A DNA stretch of 64,000 nucleotides from assembly GCF_000340215.1 (NCBI RefSeq), contig NW_006921535.1, positions 3,768,596 through 3,832,595 on the forward strand. The letters are read 5' to 3'. Under the pieces are notes generated by a model, which saw nothing but the letters and a program-made list of their open reading frames with translations, searched no databases and was not told where the DNA came from. Positions within the stretch are counted from its first letter, which is position 1. Each line of letters starts with the position of its first letter. The position numbers and the translations under genes were made by a program. This document shows, piece after piece, positions 24,901 to 35,203 of this stretch. The stretch comes from Pseudocercospora fijiensis CIRAD86 (lineage: Eukaryota > Ascomycota > Dothideomycetes > Mycosphaerellales > Mycosphaerellaceae).

Positions 24901-25830
24901 ATATTTATATCTTACTATTAGAGTGAGATTTGCCTATAGCTAAGACTCAAGCATCGCCTATCTATAGCGTTCTATCTACAAACAGATAGCTAGACCGAGA
25001 GGCAAAATGCTACGCTATAGCAGTACCTGCGTAGCTACATTAATAAGAACCCTAACGACTAGGTTAACCTCCTATAACTAGCCGAATTTGTATATAATAA
25101 TAGTATCTACTTATCTACTAAGGTATTACCCTATTTCGCTATAATAGGCTAGAACGCTGCTATACTATAAGACCCCCTACCGCTCGAGACCGAGCGTAAG
25201 GAAAGGGAAGCGTATTAAGTACTAACCCCTAAAACACTAGCGGCTATTAAGAGGGTTTAGAAGATGCAAGAGATTTACGCTAAGATAGCTAACAAACTAG
25301 CAAAGGCCTAGGCCTATTAGAAGGCCTACTACGATAAATACTATACGCTAATAACCTTTAAGTAAGGTAATATAGTTATACTTAGTATAAAGAACCTCCG
25401 TATCCGTAAACACCTATTACCTAATAGCAAAACACGCCCTAAACTAGCACTAAGGTATATTAGCCCATTCCGTATTCGGGAAGTTAAGGGCTCTTCCGCA
25501 TAGGCCTATTAGTTATAGCTCCCACTATACTATACTATCTATAATACCTTCTATATCTCCCTCCTTAAACTATACTACTACCGCGGAGACTCTAATAAAG
25601 AAGCCCCTACTAAACATAAAGAGATACTAGCTAACGGTAAAGAGCTATAGTCTATAGAACGTATTCTAAAGCACCGGACTAGGCAAGGCAAAAAGGAGTA
25701 CCTCCTAAGATAGCAAGGCTATTTACCTAAATAGGACTCGTAGGAAGATAAAGCCTCTTTTAAAGACATAACTAAGTTGTTAGATAAGTATTAGACTAGT
25801 ATAAAGAACAAGAAGAAGGCTAAGGGCCTA
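21960..25830 (+). pseudogene. Pol polyprotein of the gypsy element, inactivated
   Basis: Blocks appear in the usual gypsy order. A damaged aspartic protease is near 22060. Reverse transcriptase spans about 22620-23300; 22708-22983 is still open and holds LYINYRGLNAVT and LDIKDAYYRI, followed by VMPF and the catalytic YLDD near 23120. RNase H follows (about 23520-23900, TDYNNLRRI). Integrase spans about 24450-25200, with LIIDFIIGLP, IVSDRGS and AFYLQTDS carrying the DDE residues. The C-terminal chromodomain is at about 25655-25760 (ILKHRTRQGKKEYLLR). Stops replace Trp and Gln throughout. Confidence 0.8.
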
Positions 25831-27097
25831 TAATGTCGCCTAGGAATAATACTACCCCCGGGGTGCTATTAGCTAACTAATTAGAGGCCGACAAACTAGG
25901 ACAATAAGACTATACTACTATAGTAGACGTGCACCGAGTATTAACAAACGCGCTATAACTGTTAACTAATCCTATTAACTAATCGCCTACTCTTTCGAGG
26001 GATCTACCCCTTTACTAGCGCAACCTATAAGACCCTTCTCTTAGCGCCCCCTCTTATTCCTTCCTTCTATTAGGACCTTAAGGCCTAAGCGATCTACGAA
26101 GACGGCGCGCGCGTAAATAGTAATAATAATAATAACGACGGCGCGGCCGGCGCGGCTATATTAGTAATAGTATTACGGAGTATATTACTATTTAAGAAAG
26201 GAAGGATATAGCTATATTAGTAATAGTATTACCGAGTTGTTATTAGTTAAAGAAGGAAATTAGAAGAAGGTAAAGTTAGCGCTAAGACGACTAGCGCCGC
26301 TATTATGAATATTACTTGCTATTGTCGCTACGCCTATAGACATAACCTTACCTATACTACGAGCCTAAGGCACCTTTAATCAAAACTTTAATTAAAACTT
26401 TAAGGCTAAGTTAAAATATTAAGGCTTAAAAGGATTGAGTAGCTTAATAGACTAACTAACTAAGGGCAAAACTATAGAGCTAAGCTAGCTAGGGTCGATC
26501 TTGCGGACAATAGGTTACTCCTCGATCTATCTAACCCTTTAAGCGAGGCGAACCTCTACTACTATACTTATAATAGCCTTTATCTATAGAAACTAGAAGA
26601 ACTGAGTTTTTTGAAAAGATATAATTAGTTAACACTTAAAGGCTACTAAACCTAACTAATTAGGGCTAGTAAAACTACGATAGTAAATAATAGCCCTCGT
26701 AACAATAAGAACAACCCTCGGAAGCGGACATTACTAGGTCTTTTAAGAGTAGACGTAAAGAACTCGATACGACATTACTTAGAACGAAGGCAGTGCTATA
26801 ATACCTCGTACGTCTACCTATTATAGTAGGGAAGACGCGCTCGTATTATAATTAGTCGAAGGCCCTTAATTCTTGTAGATATATATTACTTTATAGTTTA
26901 TTATATATAGAGATAGCGTAGTCGGAGTTAGATATTGTATTAGAAGGTAAGGTTTAATATAGTTATATAATTAGGTAGTTAAGTGTTTAATTTAGCGTAG
27001 CTAAGCGGCTTATTAGACTTGCTAAGTTAGTAGTAATAGAGGTCGAGGTTAGAATATAGATAGGCTACAAGGGCGCGGCCTTTAGAAGGGAAGCGTA
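25831..27097 (+). other. Non-coding 3' part of the gypsy element
   Basis: About 1.27 kb between the pol stop and the 3' LTR with no recognisable gene. It contains a short direct repeat (TATTAGTAATAGTATTAC at about 26158 and 26216) and ends in the purine-rich tract before the LTR. Confidence 0.5.
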
Positions 27098-27296
27098 TAT
27101 TAGAGCTAAAGAGGCTATACGTAATTAGTATATAATTAGGCCGAGTGAAGCTAGGGTCTTAGTGCCTTAGGCAGGGCTTAGCGCTTAGCGTTAGGCTAAC
27201 TAGCCTGCCTTCCTCCCTCTCCTCTTAGATCTCTATCGAATACTACCTATACCTACTACTACCCTATCTACCTACTAATATAACCCTTCTTATATA
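27098..27296 (+). repeat. 3' LTR of the gypsy element
   Basis: Pairs with 20106-20304. The terminal TG and CA of the 5' copy are TA and TA here, as RIP would produce. Confidence 0.75.
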
Positions 27297-27568
27297 TTTA
27301 GTATTATAAGAAGGAGCTTAGAAAGCGATAGTATAGAGAAAATAGTATAAAAGAGACTATACGCGTATATCGTATCTACTAATAACCTACTTTTAAACCG
27401 CGTTTTCGGTAGACGGCTAGACTTTCTAATAATAGTATACCGCGCTCGGACGAAGCTATAGTAATTAATTATAATCTACCGACGATAACTACCGGAAATA
27501 GAAGTAGATGAAGCGGTAGATTAGGTCGATAGATAAGCCGGTAGAAGGATTATATAAGAACGCACCGG

Positions 27569-27603
27569 TCTACCGATCTACCGACTAGCAAGTAGACACA
27601 CCC
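27569..27603 (-). repeat. Right terminal inverted repeat of the outer Harbinger-like element
   Basis: The reverse complement matches 6510-6544 except for two G-to-A differences. It is followed by TGA, the putative 3-bp duplication. Confidence 0.8.
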
Positions 27604-27606
27604 TGA

Positions 27607-28175
27607 GATACATGTATGCCAAACGACTCGACATTCTGTCTTGCTGGCGGATACCAGTAGCCAGTCTCTCGCTCGACGGCAGTGGCGCCGAGGGAAGATC
27701 AGAAGCGGCCATGCTATATCAGGCTGTTCTGGAGATGCTGGAACTATTATGGCGGTGCTGAAAAGCTGCAGTGGTGCAGGAATGCTCAATCGCATGCAGG
27801 TACCATATGATATGCACCTTCATCCAGCACTGGACATTGGACGGGAAGTAGTGAAGAACCATGTCCAGCAGTTTTGACCTTGAATATCCCAGTGGTTCTT
27901 TCCGCGCAAAGTGATGGCAGGAACACGTGCCTGACGCGCCATAACCGCGTTTGCTGCCTGCACCCAACCGCACTTCAACACCTTGTCTCGCTTTCACTAC
28001 ACGCCTGATCCAGAATCATCTCCTCTTCTGCAGGCGAAAGATGCCCCATCCCCTGTTCCCGCCGTGAAGCAGACACTCTCCAAATACACTCCTTGTCAAC
28101 ACCATCGCCACCAGTTGGCGCTTCAGCCGAACCTCTTGCATTCCCCATCTCCTTTCCGCGCAGTACTCAGCAGAC
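27607..28175. other. RAD50 upstream region
   Basis: Normal-composition DNA between the transposon block and the RAD50 start. No gene is supported. It should contain the RAD50 promoter and leader. Confidence 0.5.
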
Positions 28176-31100
28176 ATGTCGAAGATTGAGAAGTTGTCGA
28201 TTACGGGCGTGCGGTCATTCGACCACAAGGCCCAAATGGCCATCAGGTTCGAATCTCCGCTCACCCTGATTGTCGGCATGAACGGTTCTGGCAAGACGAC
28301 CATCATCGAGTGCTTGAAGTATGTCACCACAGGTGAGATGCCGCCGAACAGTGAGCAAGGTCGTTCATTCGTGCACGATCCGAAGATGGCCGGCGAGAAG
28401 GAAGTCCTCGCCCAGGTCAAGCTCCAGTATACGTCGACTGAAGGCATGAGGATGGTCACCACTCGCAACATGTCTCTCACCGTAAAGCAAGGCAAGCGCA
28501 CTTTCAAGTCTCTAGAAGGCACCATCAAAATGGCAAGGGACGGTGAGCGCAGTACCGTCAGCTCCACTGTTGCCGACATTAATGGCATGATGCCTCGCTA
28601 TCTTGGTGTGTCCAAAGCGGTGCTCGAGAATGTCATCTTTTGCCACCAAGAAGAGTCGCTCTGGCCGATGATGGCACCCACAGACCTCAAGAAGAAGTTC
28701 GACGAAATCTTCGAAGCCAACAAGTACACCAAGGCCATTGACAACATTAAAGTCATGCAGAAGAACAAGAAGATCGAACTGAAGAACCTCGAGCTTAACG
28801 AAGTCCACTGCAAACAGAACAACGACAAGAAGAAGAATCTCAAAGCTAAGATTGACCTGATGGATAAGCAGTGTGAGACTCTGCGTGATCAAGAGTCAAC
28901 ATTCAGAGCGCAGCGCCTGCACGCCGAGGAAGGATATAAAGATGCTGCCAACAAATTTGCTCAGGTCAATGTCGTCGTTGGTGAGCTCAAAAACAAGCGT
29001 TCCGCGAGAGCAGCAAAGGAGGAGAACGTGCAAGGTCTTCGCGAGAACCTCAACGAAATGTCCGAATCCGACAACGACCTTCAGCGCATGCTCGACGAAT
29101 ACGATGAGCATCTTCGGTCTTTCGATGCCAACCTCGAAGAGCAGAAGAAGCTATACCACAAGAAAGAAGCCGAGGTGACCTCTTCGCGCAACGTACAGAG
29201 CGCCAAGGTCAGCGCCATTGGTCGGTTTGAGGAGCAGAAGGCTAGCCATGAGCGTCAAGTGGAATACCGCAATCGTCTGATTCAGGAATCTGCTCGCACC
29301 CACGAAATCCGCGGCTATGATCGCGACATTGACGAGAGGCTCGCCAAAGACTTCATGCAGAAGATCACGCGCACGACTCGTGATGCCCAAGCTGAATTTG
29401 AGCGTGTACGCACACAAGTGCAAGAGGACGTATCGAGACAGCAAAAAGTGCTTAACGATCTTAACTCAGATGCGGTCCGCTTCAGACAGCAGAAGGAGAG
29501 CAGTGGATTTCAGATCAGCAAGTACGACGAGAAGATTGGGGAGATGCAGCGGCGCGCCCAAAGTCTCAATTCTAATGAAAGCGACAAAGTCACGTTCGAG
29601 AGCCAATTGTTCGACACTCAGAGCAAGCTTGCTACGGCCAAATCAGAATTGGACAGTGCTCCCTGGAACAAGCAGATCGAGAGCGCGGACGTCGAACTTC
29701 GCAGACTGGCTGATACTCGAGAGAAGCTCGATTCCGAGCGAGAAGAAGCTGCTCGCCGTGCCAAGGAATCAGCGCAGATCGACTATTTGCGAGAGCAGCT
29801 TGATGATCGTCATCGCCGCCTCGGCACTATGATTTCTGCTCACGGTGATAGGGTAAGAGAGATTGTCGGCGATGGTTGGAAGCCACAGACGCTCGAGGCC
29901 TCATATGAGCGTGCTCTGAAGAATCTAGACGCCGAAGTTGCCGATGCACAGAAGCAACGAGATGGTTCACAGACACAAGCCGACAACCTGAGCTCGAAGC
30001 TTGACGAGCTCAAATCCAGCCTTGGAGCAAAGAAGGACGAAGCAAAGGACGCTGAGAATGACATTTATGATGCCATTGGTCGTGCGCCTAAAGACTTTCC
30101 GTCTGAATTGGCGGAGCGAGAGCAGACTCGCGATGAGCTCAAGCAAGAGGGCGACTCGTTCAATATGATCCAATCGTATTTTGAAGCGGCCATCAAGATG
30201 GCTAAAAAGCCGCAAAAGCCGTGCTGCAGAATGTGCACGCGGCCGTTCGCCAGCCAAGCCGAGCTGCAAGCAATGCTCGATCGTGTGAAACTTGAGCAGG
30301 ACAACATGACGCAACAAATCGATGAGCAAAAGATTACAGAAGCTGAAGCGGCTCTCGAACAAGCTCGAAAGGTCAATGCCCAATTCGACACGTGGGAACG
30401 CCTGACGCAGAAGGAAGTGCCAGCTGTCGTCAAAGATATCGAGAATATTGAGCGGAAGTGGAAGCAGGCCAACAACGACTGCGAGTCCCATTCGTCATTC
30501 TTTCAGGAAGCCGCCAGCCGCAAGCAAGATGTTGAATCGCTCTCGAAAACAGTCAACACCATTGTCACGCTAAGCAACGAGGCTGATGCACTGCAGAAAC
30601 AAGTCGAGGAGCAGGCTGCGAAGCAGAAATCCCAAGGTCTGTCTCGAGGGTTTGAGGCTGTCCAAGCAGACATCAAGAAGATTGATGCCGAGAGCAAAGC
30701 TCAGCAAGCTTCCCGCGATGAGGCGGCCAGCATTCGCGATCGCAAGACCAAAGCCGTGAGTGATTTGGAGCTCGAAGCGAGCAGACTGGAGGGAAAGCTC
30801 CAACAGGCTCTTTATGACCTGAAGCAGCGCAAGGATCTTGAGAATCAAGAGCAGGAATACAAGGCTCTCAAGTCACAAGAACGCGAGAAGATTCAGGAGT
30901 TCGACGCGAAGCTTAACGAGATCGCCTCGCAGACAGCCACAGAGCAGGCCAAATACGACGACATTTCCAAACGTGGTGCGGACAAGGACCGAGAGCAGCA
31001 GAACAGATTCAACAAGCTGAATAACAGTCTCAACAAGCTCTCCACTGTGGAAGCTGATATTCAGGGATATCATGAGCGAGGTGGTGATCAGCAGCTTCTC

Positions 31101-32090
31101 AACGCTAAGCGCGAGAAAGAAGTCGCTGATGCCGACGTTGATCGAGCGGTCGCTGAGCAGTCGCAAATTGCTCGAAACATTAAGAAGCTGACAGACCAGT
31201 CGCAAAGCTATGCCGAGTCGAAGCGCAACATCACTGACAACCAGCGCTATCGTCGTGATCGACGACAGCTCCAGCAGCTTTCGGATGAGATCGAAGAGCT
31301 TGAGAAACGTAATTGCGAGGCAGACGCTCAAACGTATCAGCGTGAGGCTGAGCGTTGGCAGAGAAAGCGCGACGAGGCAGCTGCTCAGCAGGCGCAAGTT
31401 GTTGGTGAGCTCAAGGGGGTTGATTCTCAGCTGCAAGTCTCCATAGCAGAATTTGGTCGCGACTACAAGACTGCCGGCAGGCAGTACAAGGCCGCTCATA
31501 TCATGGTCACGACAACCAAGGCGGCCATTCAAGATCTTGGTGCTTATGGCGCTGCTCTCGACAAGGCTATCATGCAGTATCACACGCTGAAGATGGAGCA
31601 AATCAACGGCATCATCGACGAGCTGTGGCGAAAGACGTACATGGGTACCGATGTCGATACCATCATGATCCGCAGCGAGAACGAGACAGTCAAGTCGACA
31701 AAGAACTACAACTACCGCGTGGTGATGGTGAAGCAAGACACGGAGATGGACATGCGCGGTCGTTGCTCGGCTGGCCAAAAGGTGCTGGCGTCCATCATCA
31801 TCCGCATGGCTCTTGCAGAGTGCTTTGGAATTCGATGCGGTGTGATTGCGCTTGACGAGCCGACCACCAACCTCGATGTCGACAATATCCGTGCTTTGGC
31901 GCTGAGCTTGTCTGCGATCATCAAGGAGCGGAAGAAGCAAGCGAACTTCCAGCTGATCATCATCACTCACGATGAAGACTTCCTTCGTGAAATGCGATGT
32001 GACGACCTCGTCGGTCACTACTACCGTGTGCACCGCAACAATGACCAGAACACGGTGATTGCGAAGCAGAGCATCGCAGAAGTCATGTAA
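28176..32090 (+). CDS. RAD50: DNA double-strand break repair protein Rad50
   Basis: SMC-like ATPase of the Mre11-Rad50-Nbs1/Xrs2 complex, which senses, tethers and processes double-strand breaks and acts at telomeres and in ATM/Tel1 signalling. The single-exon frame of 1304 aa is close to yeast Rad50 (1312). It shows the N-terminal Walker A loop GMNGSGKTT (34-42), long coiled coils on both sides of the zinc hook C684-R-M-C687, the ABC signature region RCSAGQK (1196-1202) and Walker B with D-loop, ending VIALDEPTTNLD (1223-1234). The ATG at 28176 begins the canonical MSKIEKLSITG N-terminus, so the start is secure. No neighbour is functionally linked. Confidence 0.98.
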   Translation: MSKIEKLSITGVRSFDHKAQMAIRFESPLTLIVGMNGSGKTTIIECLKYVTTGEMPPNSEQGRSFVHDPKMAGEKEVLAQVKLQYTSTEGMRMVTTRNMSLTVKQGKRTFKSLEGTIKMARDGERSTVSSTVADINGMMPRYLGVSKAVLENVIFCHQEESLWPMMAPTDLKKKFDEIFEANKYTKAIDNIKVMQKNKKIELKNLELNEVHCKQNNDKKKNLKAKIDLMDKQCETLRDQESTFRAQRLHAEEGYKDAANKFAQVNVVVGELKNKRSARAAKEENVQGLRENLNEMSESDNDLQRMLDEYDEHLRSFDANLEEQKKLYHKKEAEVTSSRNVQSAKVSAIGRFEEQKASHERQVEYRNRLIQESARTHEIRGYDRDIDERLAKDFMQKITRTTRDAQAEFERVRTQVQEDVSRQQKVLNDLNSDAVRFRQQKESSGFQISKYDEKIGEMQRRAQSLNSNESDKVTFESQLFDTQSKLATAKSELDSAPWNKQIESADVELRRLADTREKLDSEREEAARRAKESAQIDYLREQLDDRHRRLGTMISAHGDRVREIVGDGWKPQTLEASYERALKNLDAEVADAQKQRDGSQTQADNLSSKLDELKSSLGAKKDEAKDAENDIYDAIGRAPKDFPSELAEREQTRDELKQEGDSFNMIQSYFEAAIKMAKKPQKPCCRMCTRPFASQAELQAMLDRVKLEQDNMTQQIDEQKITEAEAALEQARKVNAQFDTWERLTQKEVPAVVKDIENIERKWKQANNDCESHSSFFQEAASRKQDVESLSKTVNTIVTLSNEADALQKQVEEQAAKQKSQGLSRGFEAVQADIKKIDAESKAQQASRDEAASIRDRKTKAVSDLELEASRLEGKLQQALYDLKQRKDLENQEQEYKALKSQEREKIQEFDAKLNEIASQTATEQAKYDDISKRGADKDREQQNRFNKLNNSLNKLSTVEADIQGYHERGGDQQLLNAKREKEVADADVDRAVAEQSQIARNIKKLTDQSQSYAESKRNITDNQRYRRDRRQLQQLSDEIEELEKRNCEADAQTYQREAERWQRKRDEAAAQQAQVVGELKGVDSQLQVSIAEFGRDYKTAGRQYKAAHIMVTTTKAAIQDLGAYGAALDKAIMQYHTLKMEQINGIIDELWRKTYMGTDVDTIMIRSENETVKSTKNYNYRVVMVKQDTEMDMRGRCSAGQKVLASIIIRMALAECFGIRCGVIALDEPTTNLDVDNIRALALSLSAIIKERKKQANFQLIIITHDEDFLREMRCDDLVGHYYRVHRNNDQNTVIAKQSIAEVM

Positions 32091-33056
32091 CGAGCAAGGG
32101 ACGTTATTCTAGCGAGGTGTTCGGCTCGGACAGATGCATTTTAGCACGGCGAAGGCGCAGGGCCGAGAAGCATTGCCTGTGCACAGCGAACATAGCATGA
32201 TGTACATTTTCAAGGACGAGGACGAGCCTCCTCGTCAAGAGCATGGATCAGAAGTCTTGGTGATTTTACTCCCATCGTCGGCGGGGCTTTGTCGTGCCAC
32301 CGTGCCGTGAACGTGGTGTTACTCGGTTATGCAACCGGTGACAGCACTCTCGCTTTGTCTCTCCCTTCTCCCGGATCGTTTAGGGATGAGACTATGCTCA
32401 AGTTGATCTGATCGTCAGGAACTACTGAGTAGTGAGCTCTCGTACGAGGTTGACGTGGAGCACGAATGTCGAAGGAAAAGAGAGCGTGTCGTGCACATCT
32501 CCTTCTCCCATTGATGCAAGAATCTTTTGCAACGCTACACAACCACGCAGCGATGTGCATCGATTGCGTACATGTGCAACAAGTGCTGTGTGCAAGCCAC
32601 GTTGATCAGCCACGCGCTGCCAACGTTGCCAAGAGCGCCGGTAGAAAAGCCTGGGAAGCAGCCCCTGTCTGTTGCTTNNNNNNNNNNNNNNNNNNNNNNN
32701 NNNNNNNNNNNNNNNNNNNNNNNNNNNNNNNNNNNNNNNNNNNNNNNNNNNNNNNNNNNNNNNNNNNNNNNNNNNNNNNNNNNNNNNNNNNNNNNNNNNN
32801 NNNNNNNNNNNNNNNNNNNNNNNNNNNNNNNNNNNNNNNNNNNNNNNNNNNNNNNNNNNNNNNNNNNNNNNNNNNNNNNNNNNNNNNNNNNNNNNNNNNN
32901 NNNNNNNNNNNNNNNNNNNNNNNNNNNNNNNNNNNNNNNNNNNNNNNNNNNNNNNNNNNNNNNNNNNNNNNNNNNNNNNNNNNNNNNNNNGGGCTCCTGG
33001 ACAAGTTGGTTGGCCAGCCACGCCCCGGGCGGTAACATAGCACATATACACCTCGA
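32091..33056. other. RAD50 downstream region with assembly gap
   Basis: No gene is supported in the readable parts. Frames crossing the N run are artefacts of unknown bases. Confidence 0.5.
32678..32990. other. Assembly gap (313 N)
   Basis: An unbroken run of N. The true length may differ. The 3' edge abuts normal DNA and a MITE-like repeat starts 67 bp beyond it, so a repeat may have caused the gap. Confidence 0.99.
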
Positions 33057-33220
33057 TTAAGCGAGATAGCGGACGGGGGTAATCCCAGTAAACGGCAGCT
33101 AGCTTGAAAGCGTTAGACGTGAATTTTTTAAAGGTACGGATAATTCCTTTAGGCAGTACGCTAGCTTTGAATAGTTAGATCCCGTCTTCAGGGATCACCG
33201 CCGTTAGGTATCTCGCTTAA
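33057..33220. mobile_element. MITE-like element, ~164 bp, TTAA-flanked
   Basis: Begins TTAAGCGAGATA and ends with its inverse TATCTCGCTTAA. The inverted similarity continues inward as ACGGgGGTaATCCC against ACGGcGGTgATCCC, giving about 35 bp of imperfect inverted repeat. There is no coding capacity. TTAA at both ends could be a target duplication (as for piggyBac) or part of the repeat. The family is unknown. Confidence 0.6.
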
Positions 33221-33831
33221 ATTGCGAGGTGTAGCACACCCTGGCCAATATAAGCCCCGTTTTTGGATGTATGGGCAGGCCTGAAGAAGCGTGCTTATTA
33301 GCATCGGAGCCGCCGTGTGATGGTGAAACTGCTGAAGTGAAGTCAGGAGCCATAAAGTCGGTATCCTAGGGGTGGCGCTTAGTTCTATCGATTGATCTGC
33401 TTTCGGTGCCTCGTGTCTGAACGACATGCTGTGTGATACACATGTCGTTTGATGAAAGCAAGGGCCATGGCACAGCAGCAGGCATCCGCCAGGAACAGGG
33501 AGCTCGTGCCAAAGAACATTCAATGATTCAACAGACGTGTGATGCGCCTCCAATGTCCCTGTTCCTTGTCCAGTATTATTATTACCACTGAACGCTGCAT
33601 GCCGAGTCGTTCCAAGGAAAGGAAGGCGTGCATTCCAGCACAGTTCGCCGACCTGTTTCAGCAGTCACTACTACTGTTGTCGACTGCTGCTCTGGCTCTT
33701 CCTCTTGCTCTTCCTCTTGCTCTTGCTCTTGCCTGTCTCTCGTCGACTCGCTTGGTCTTCGCAAGGCCTGGAGCGAGAACGTTGCTTGTCCGCCCGCCAC
33801 ACTCACGACGCCAGAATCAGATAGAGACAAC
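33221..33831. other. Upstream region of the exo-1,3-beta-glucanase gene
   Basis: No gene is supported. A CT-rich tract (about 33690-33740, CTTCCTCTTGCTC repeats) lies about 100 bp before the start codon, typical of fungal promoters and leaders. Confidence 0.45.
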
Positions 33832-35203
33832 ATGTTGTTCAGGAGCACACTTCTCGCGCTGTGCGCACTTGCATTTACCCACGCCGTTCCGTAAGTGGCG
33901 CAGAAATCGTCCCTTTCGCAAAGGCTAAGAGCGTGCAGGAGCCTGTACAGTCGTGCGGGTCCTTCCGGATTTGCTTGGGGCAACGATAAGGTCAGAGGGG
34001 TGAACATAGGAGGATGGCTGGTCCTGGAACCTTGGATAACGCCGTCTATCTTCGAAGCCGTGGATCCGGAACGGAAGACCATCATCGATGAATTCACATT
34101 GTGCCAGAAATTGGGTGCTCAGCGAGCTCGTGACACCATCCTCCAAAAGCATTGGGAAACATGGGTAGGGTGGGGAGACTTCAAAAAGATCGCAAATGCC
34201 GGATTCAATATGGTGCGCATCCCGATTGGATTTTGGGCATACGACAATTCCAACACTCCGTACGCGAAAGGCGCAGCACCATTTCTCGATGCAGCAATTG
34301 ATTGGGCGAGATCTGTGGGATTGAAGGTCATGATCGATCTTCACGGTGCACCGGGCTCCCAGAACTGCTTCGACAATTCTGGACAGAAGTGCGAGCACCC
34401 TCAATGGACGACTGGAAACACAGTCCAAGCCACTTTGAATGTTCTTAAGCAGATACAGACCAAGTATGGCGATGCTAAGTACGACGACGTTATTGCCGGT
34501 ATTCAACTCCTGAACGAGCCGCTCACACCCGTCCTCAACTTGGATACTGTTAAGAAATTTACTCGAGATGGTATGCACCCCAAGGATCACTTCAAACTCT
34601 GCAAATTCTGACATGTGAGAAGGATACGGACAGCAGCGAACATCATCTCCATCGCGAGTCGTTGTCTTCCACGATGGCTTCCAAAAGACGAGTGTATACA
34701 ACGGCATGCTCACGCCATCAGACAACAATGCTCAAAACGTTGTCATCGACCACCACGAGTATCAAGTCTTCGATCTTGGCCTGATTCAAATGAAGCCAGA
34801 CGAGCACAGAAGATTTGTCTGCCAGAATGCGAATGCTTACAATGGCGCTGACAAGTGGACCATCGTTGGCGAATGGAGCGGCGCCATGACCGATTGCGCC
34901 AAATACCTCAATGGCTATGGCGTGGGCGCTCGTTATGATGGCTCGTTCCCAGGCAGCAAGTGGGTGGGTTCATGCGCGGGCACTCAAAACATTGCTTCGT
35001 GGAGCCAGCAGTTCAAAGACGATACCAGAGGTTACATTGAGGCCCAAATGGAAGCTTTCGAGCGTTACTCCCAGGGCTGGATTTGGTGGAATTTCAAGAC
35101 GGAAAATTCAGGTGCGCCTGAATGGGATGTCTTCGCTCTCCTCGATGCTGGAATCTTCCCACAGCCACTCACGGACCGCAAGTTTGGCCAAATTTGCACA
35201 TAG
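33832..35203 (+). CDS. exg1: Secreted exo-1,3-beta-glucanase, GH5 family
   Basis: Removes glucose from the non-reducing ends of beta-1,3-glucan in the cell wall or in substrate glucans. Three exons, 33832-33890, 33939-34570 and 34623-35203, give 423 aa, the usual length. Introns of 48 and 52 nt are GT-AG and keep frame. The first exon encodes a signal peptide (MLFRSTLLALCALAFTHA). The splice joins VP to SLYSRAGPSGFAWG, leading into KVRGVNIGGWLVLEPW, a family hallmark. The acid/base Glu is E213 in LLNEP and the nucleophile is E314 in VGEWSG. The second splice restores TRDGYGQQR followed by VVVFHDGF. The C-terminus (FPQPLTDRKF) is the normal end of this family. It is a predicted soluble extracellular protein with no GPI signal. 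Confidence 0.93.

Larger units (their letters stand above)
20106..27296 (+). mobile_element. Ty3/gypsy LTR retrotransposon with chromodomain (chromovirus type)
   Basis: Two 199-bp direct repeats bound 6.8 kb that reads gag, protease, reverse transcriptase, RNase H, integrase and chromodomain on the plus strand. A purine-rich tract (about 27085-27095) lies just before the 3' repeat. TATTT precedes the 5' repeat and recurs at 27295-27299 beside the 3' repeat, a candidate duplication whose edge is uncertain by 2 bp. The repeats differ mostly by C/T and G/A transitions, the 3' copy being more altered. CpA sites are more common here than in the hAT element, so this copy looks less heavily mutated. 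No intact frame remains. Confidence 0.85.
6510..27603. mobile_element. Outer PIF/Harbinger-like DNA transposon carrying two nested elements
   Basis: The ends are inverted copies of each other: 6510-6544 on the left and the reverse complement of 27569-27603 on the right, starting GGGTGTGTCTAC and agreeing at 33 of 35 positions. Both mismatches are G on the left against A on the right, the RIP direction. The trinucleotide TGA flanks both ends (6507-6509, 27604-27606), fitting the 3-bp duplication of PIF/Harbinger elements. Removing the hAT insertion (6707-16293) and the gypsy element (20106-27296) leaves about 4.3 kb, a normal autonomous Harbinger size. That remainder holds a decayed DDE_4 transposase on the minus strand (about 19000-19960). 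The class is inferred from the transposase and the duplication length. Confidence 0.75.

Noticed and set aside
6510..27603. A single giant cargo transposon (Starship-like) of 21 kb
   Set aside because: No tyrosine-recombinase captain gene was recognised, and internal target duplications and LTRs show that the length comes from nested elements.
6510..27603. Outer ends as hAT termini
   Set aside because: The ends resemble hAT ends (AGGGTG) but no 8-bp duplication exists; only TGA is shared, and a Harbinger transposase lies in the remainder.
32422..33060. Several long frames on both strands
   Set aside because: They consist mostly of unknown residues from the N run and have no independent support.
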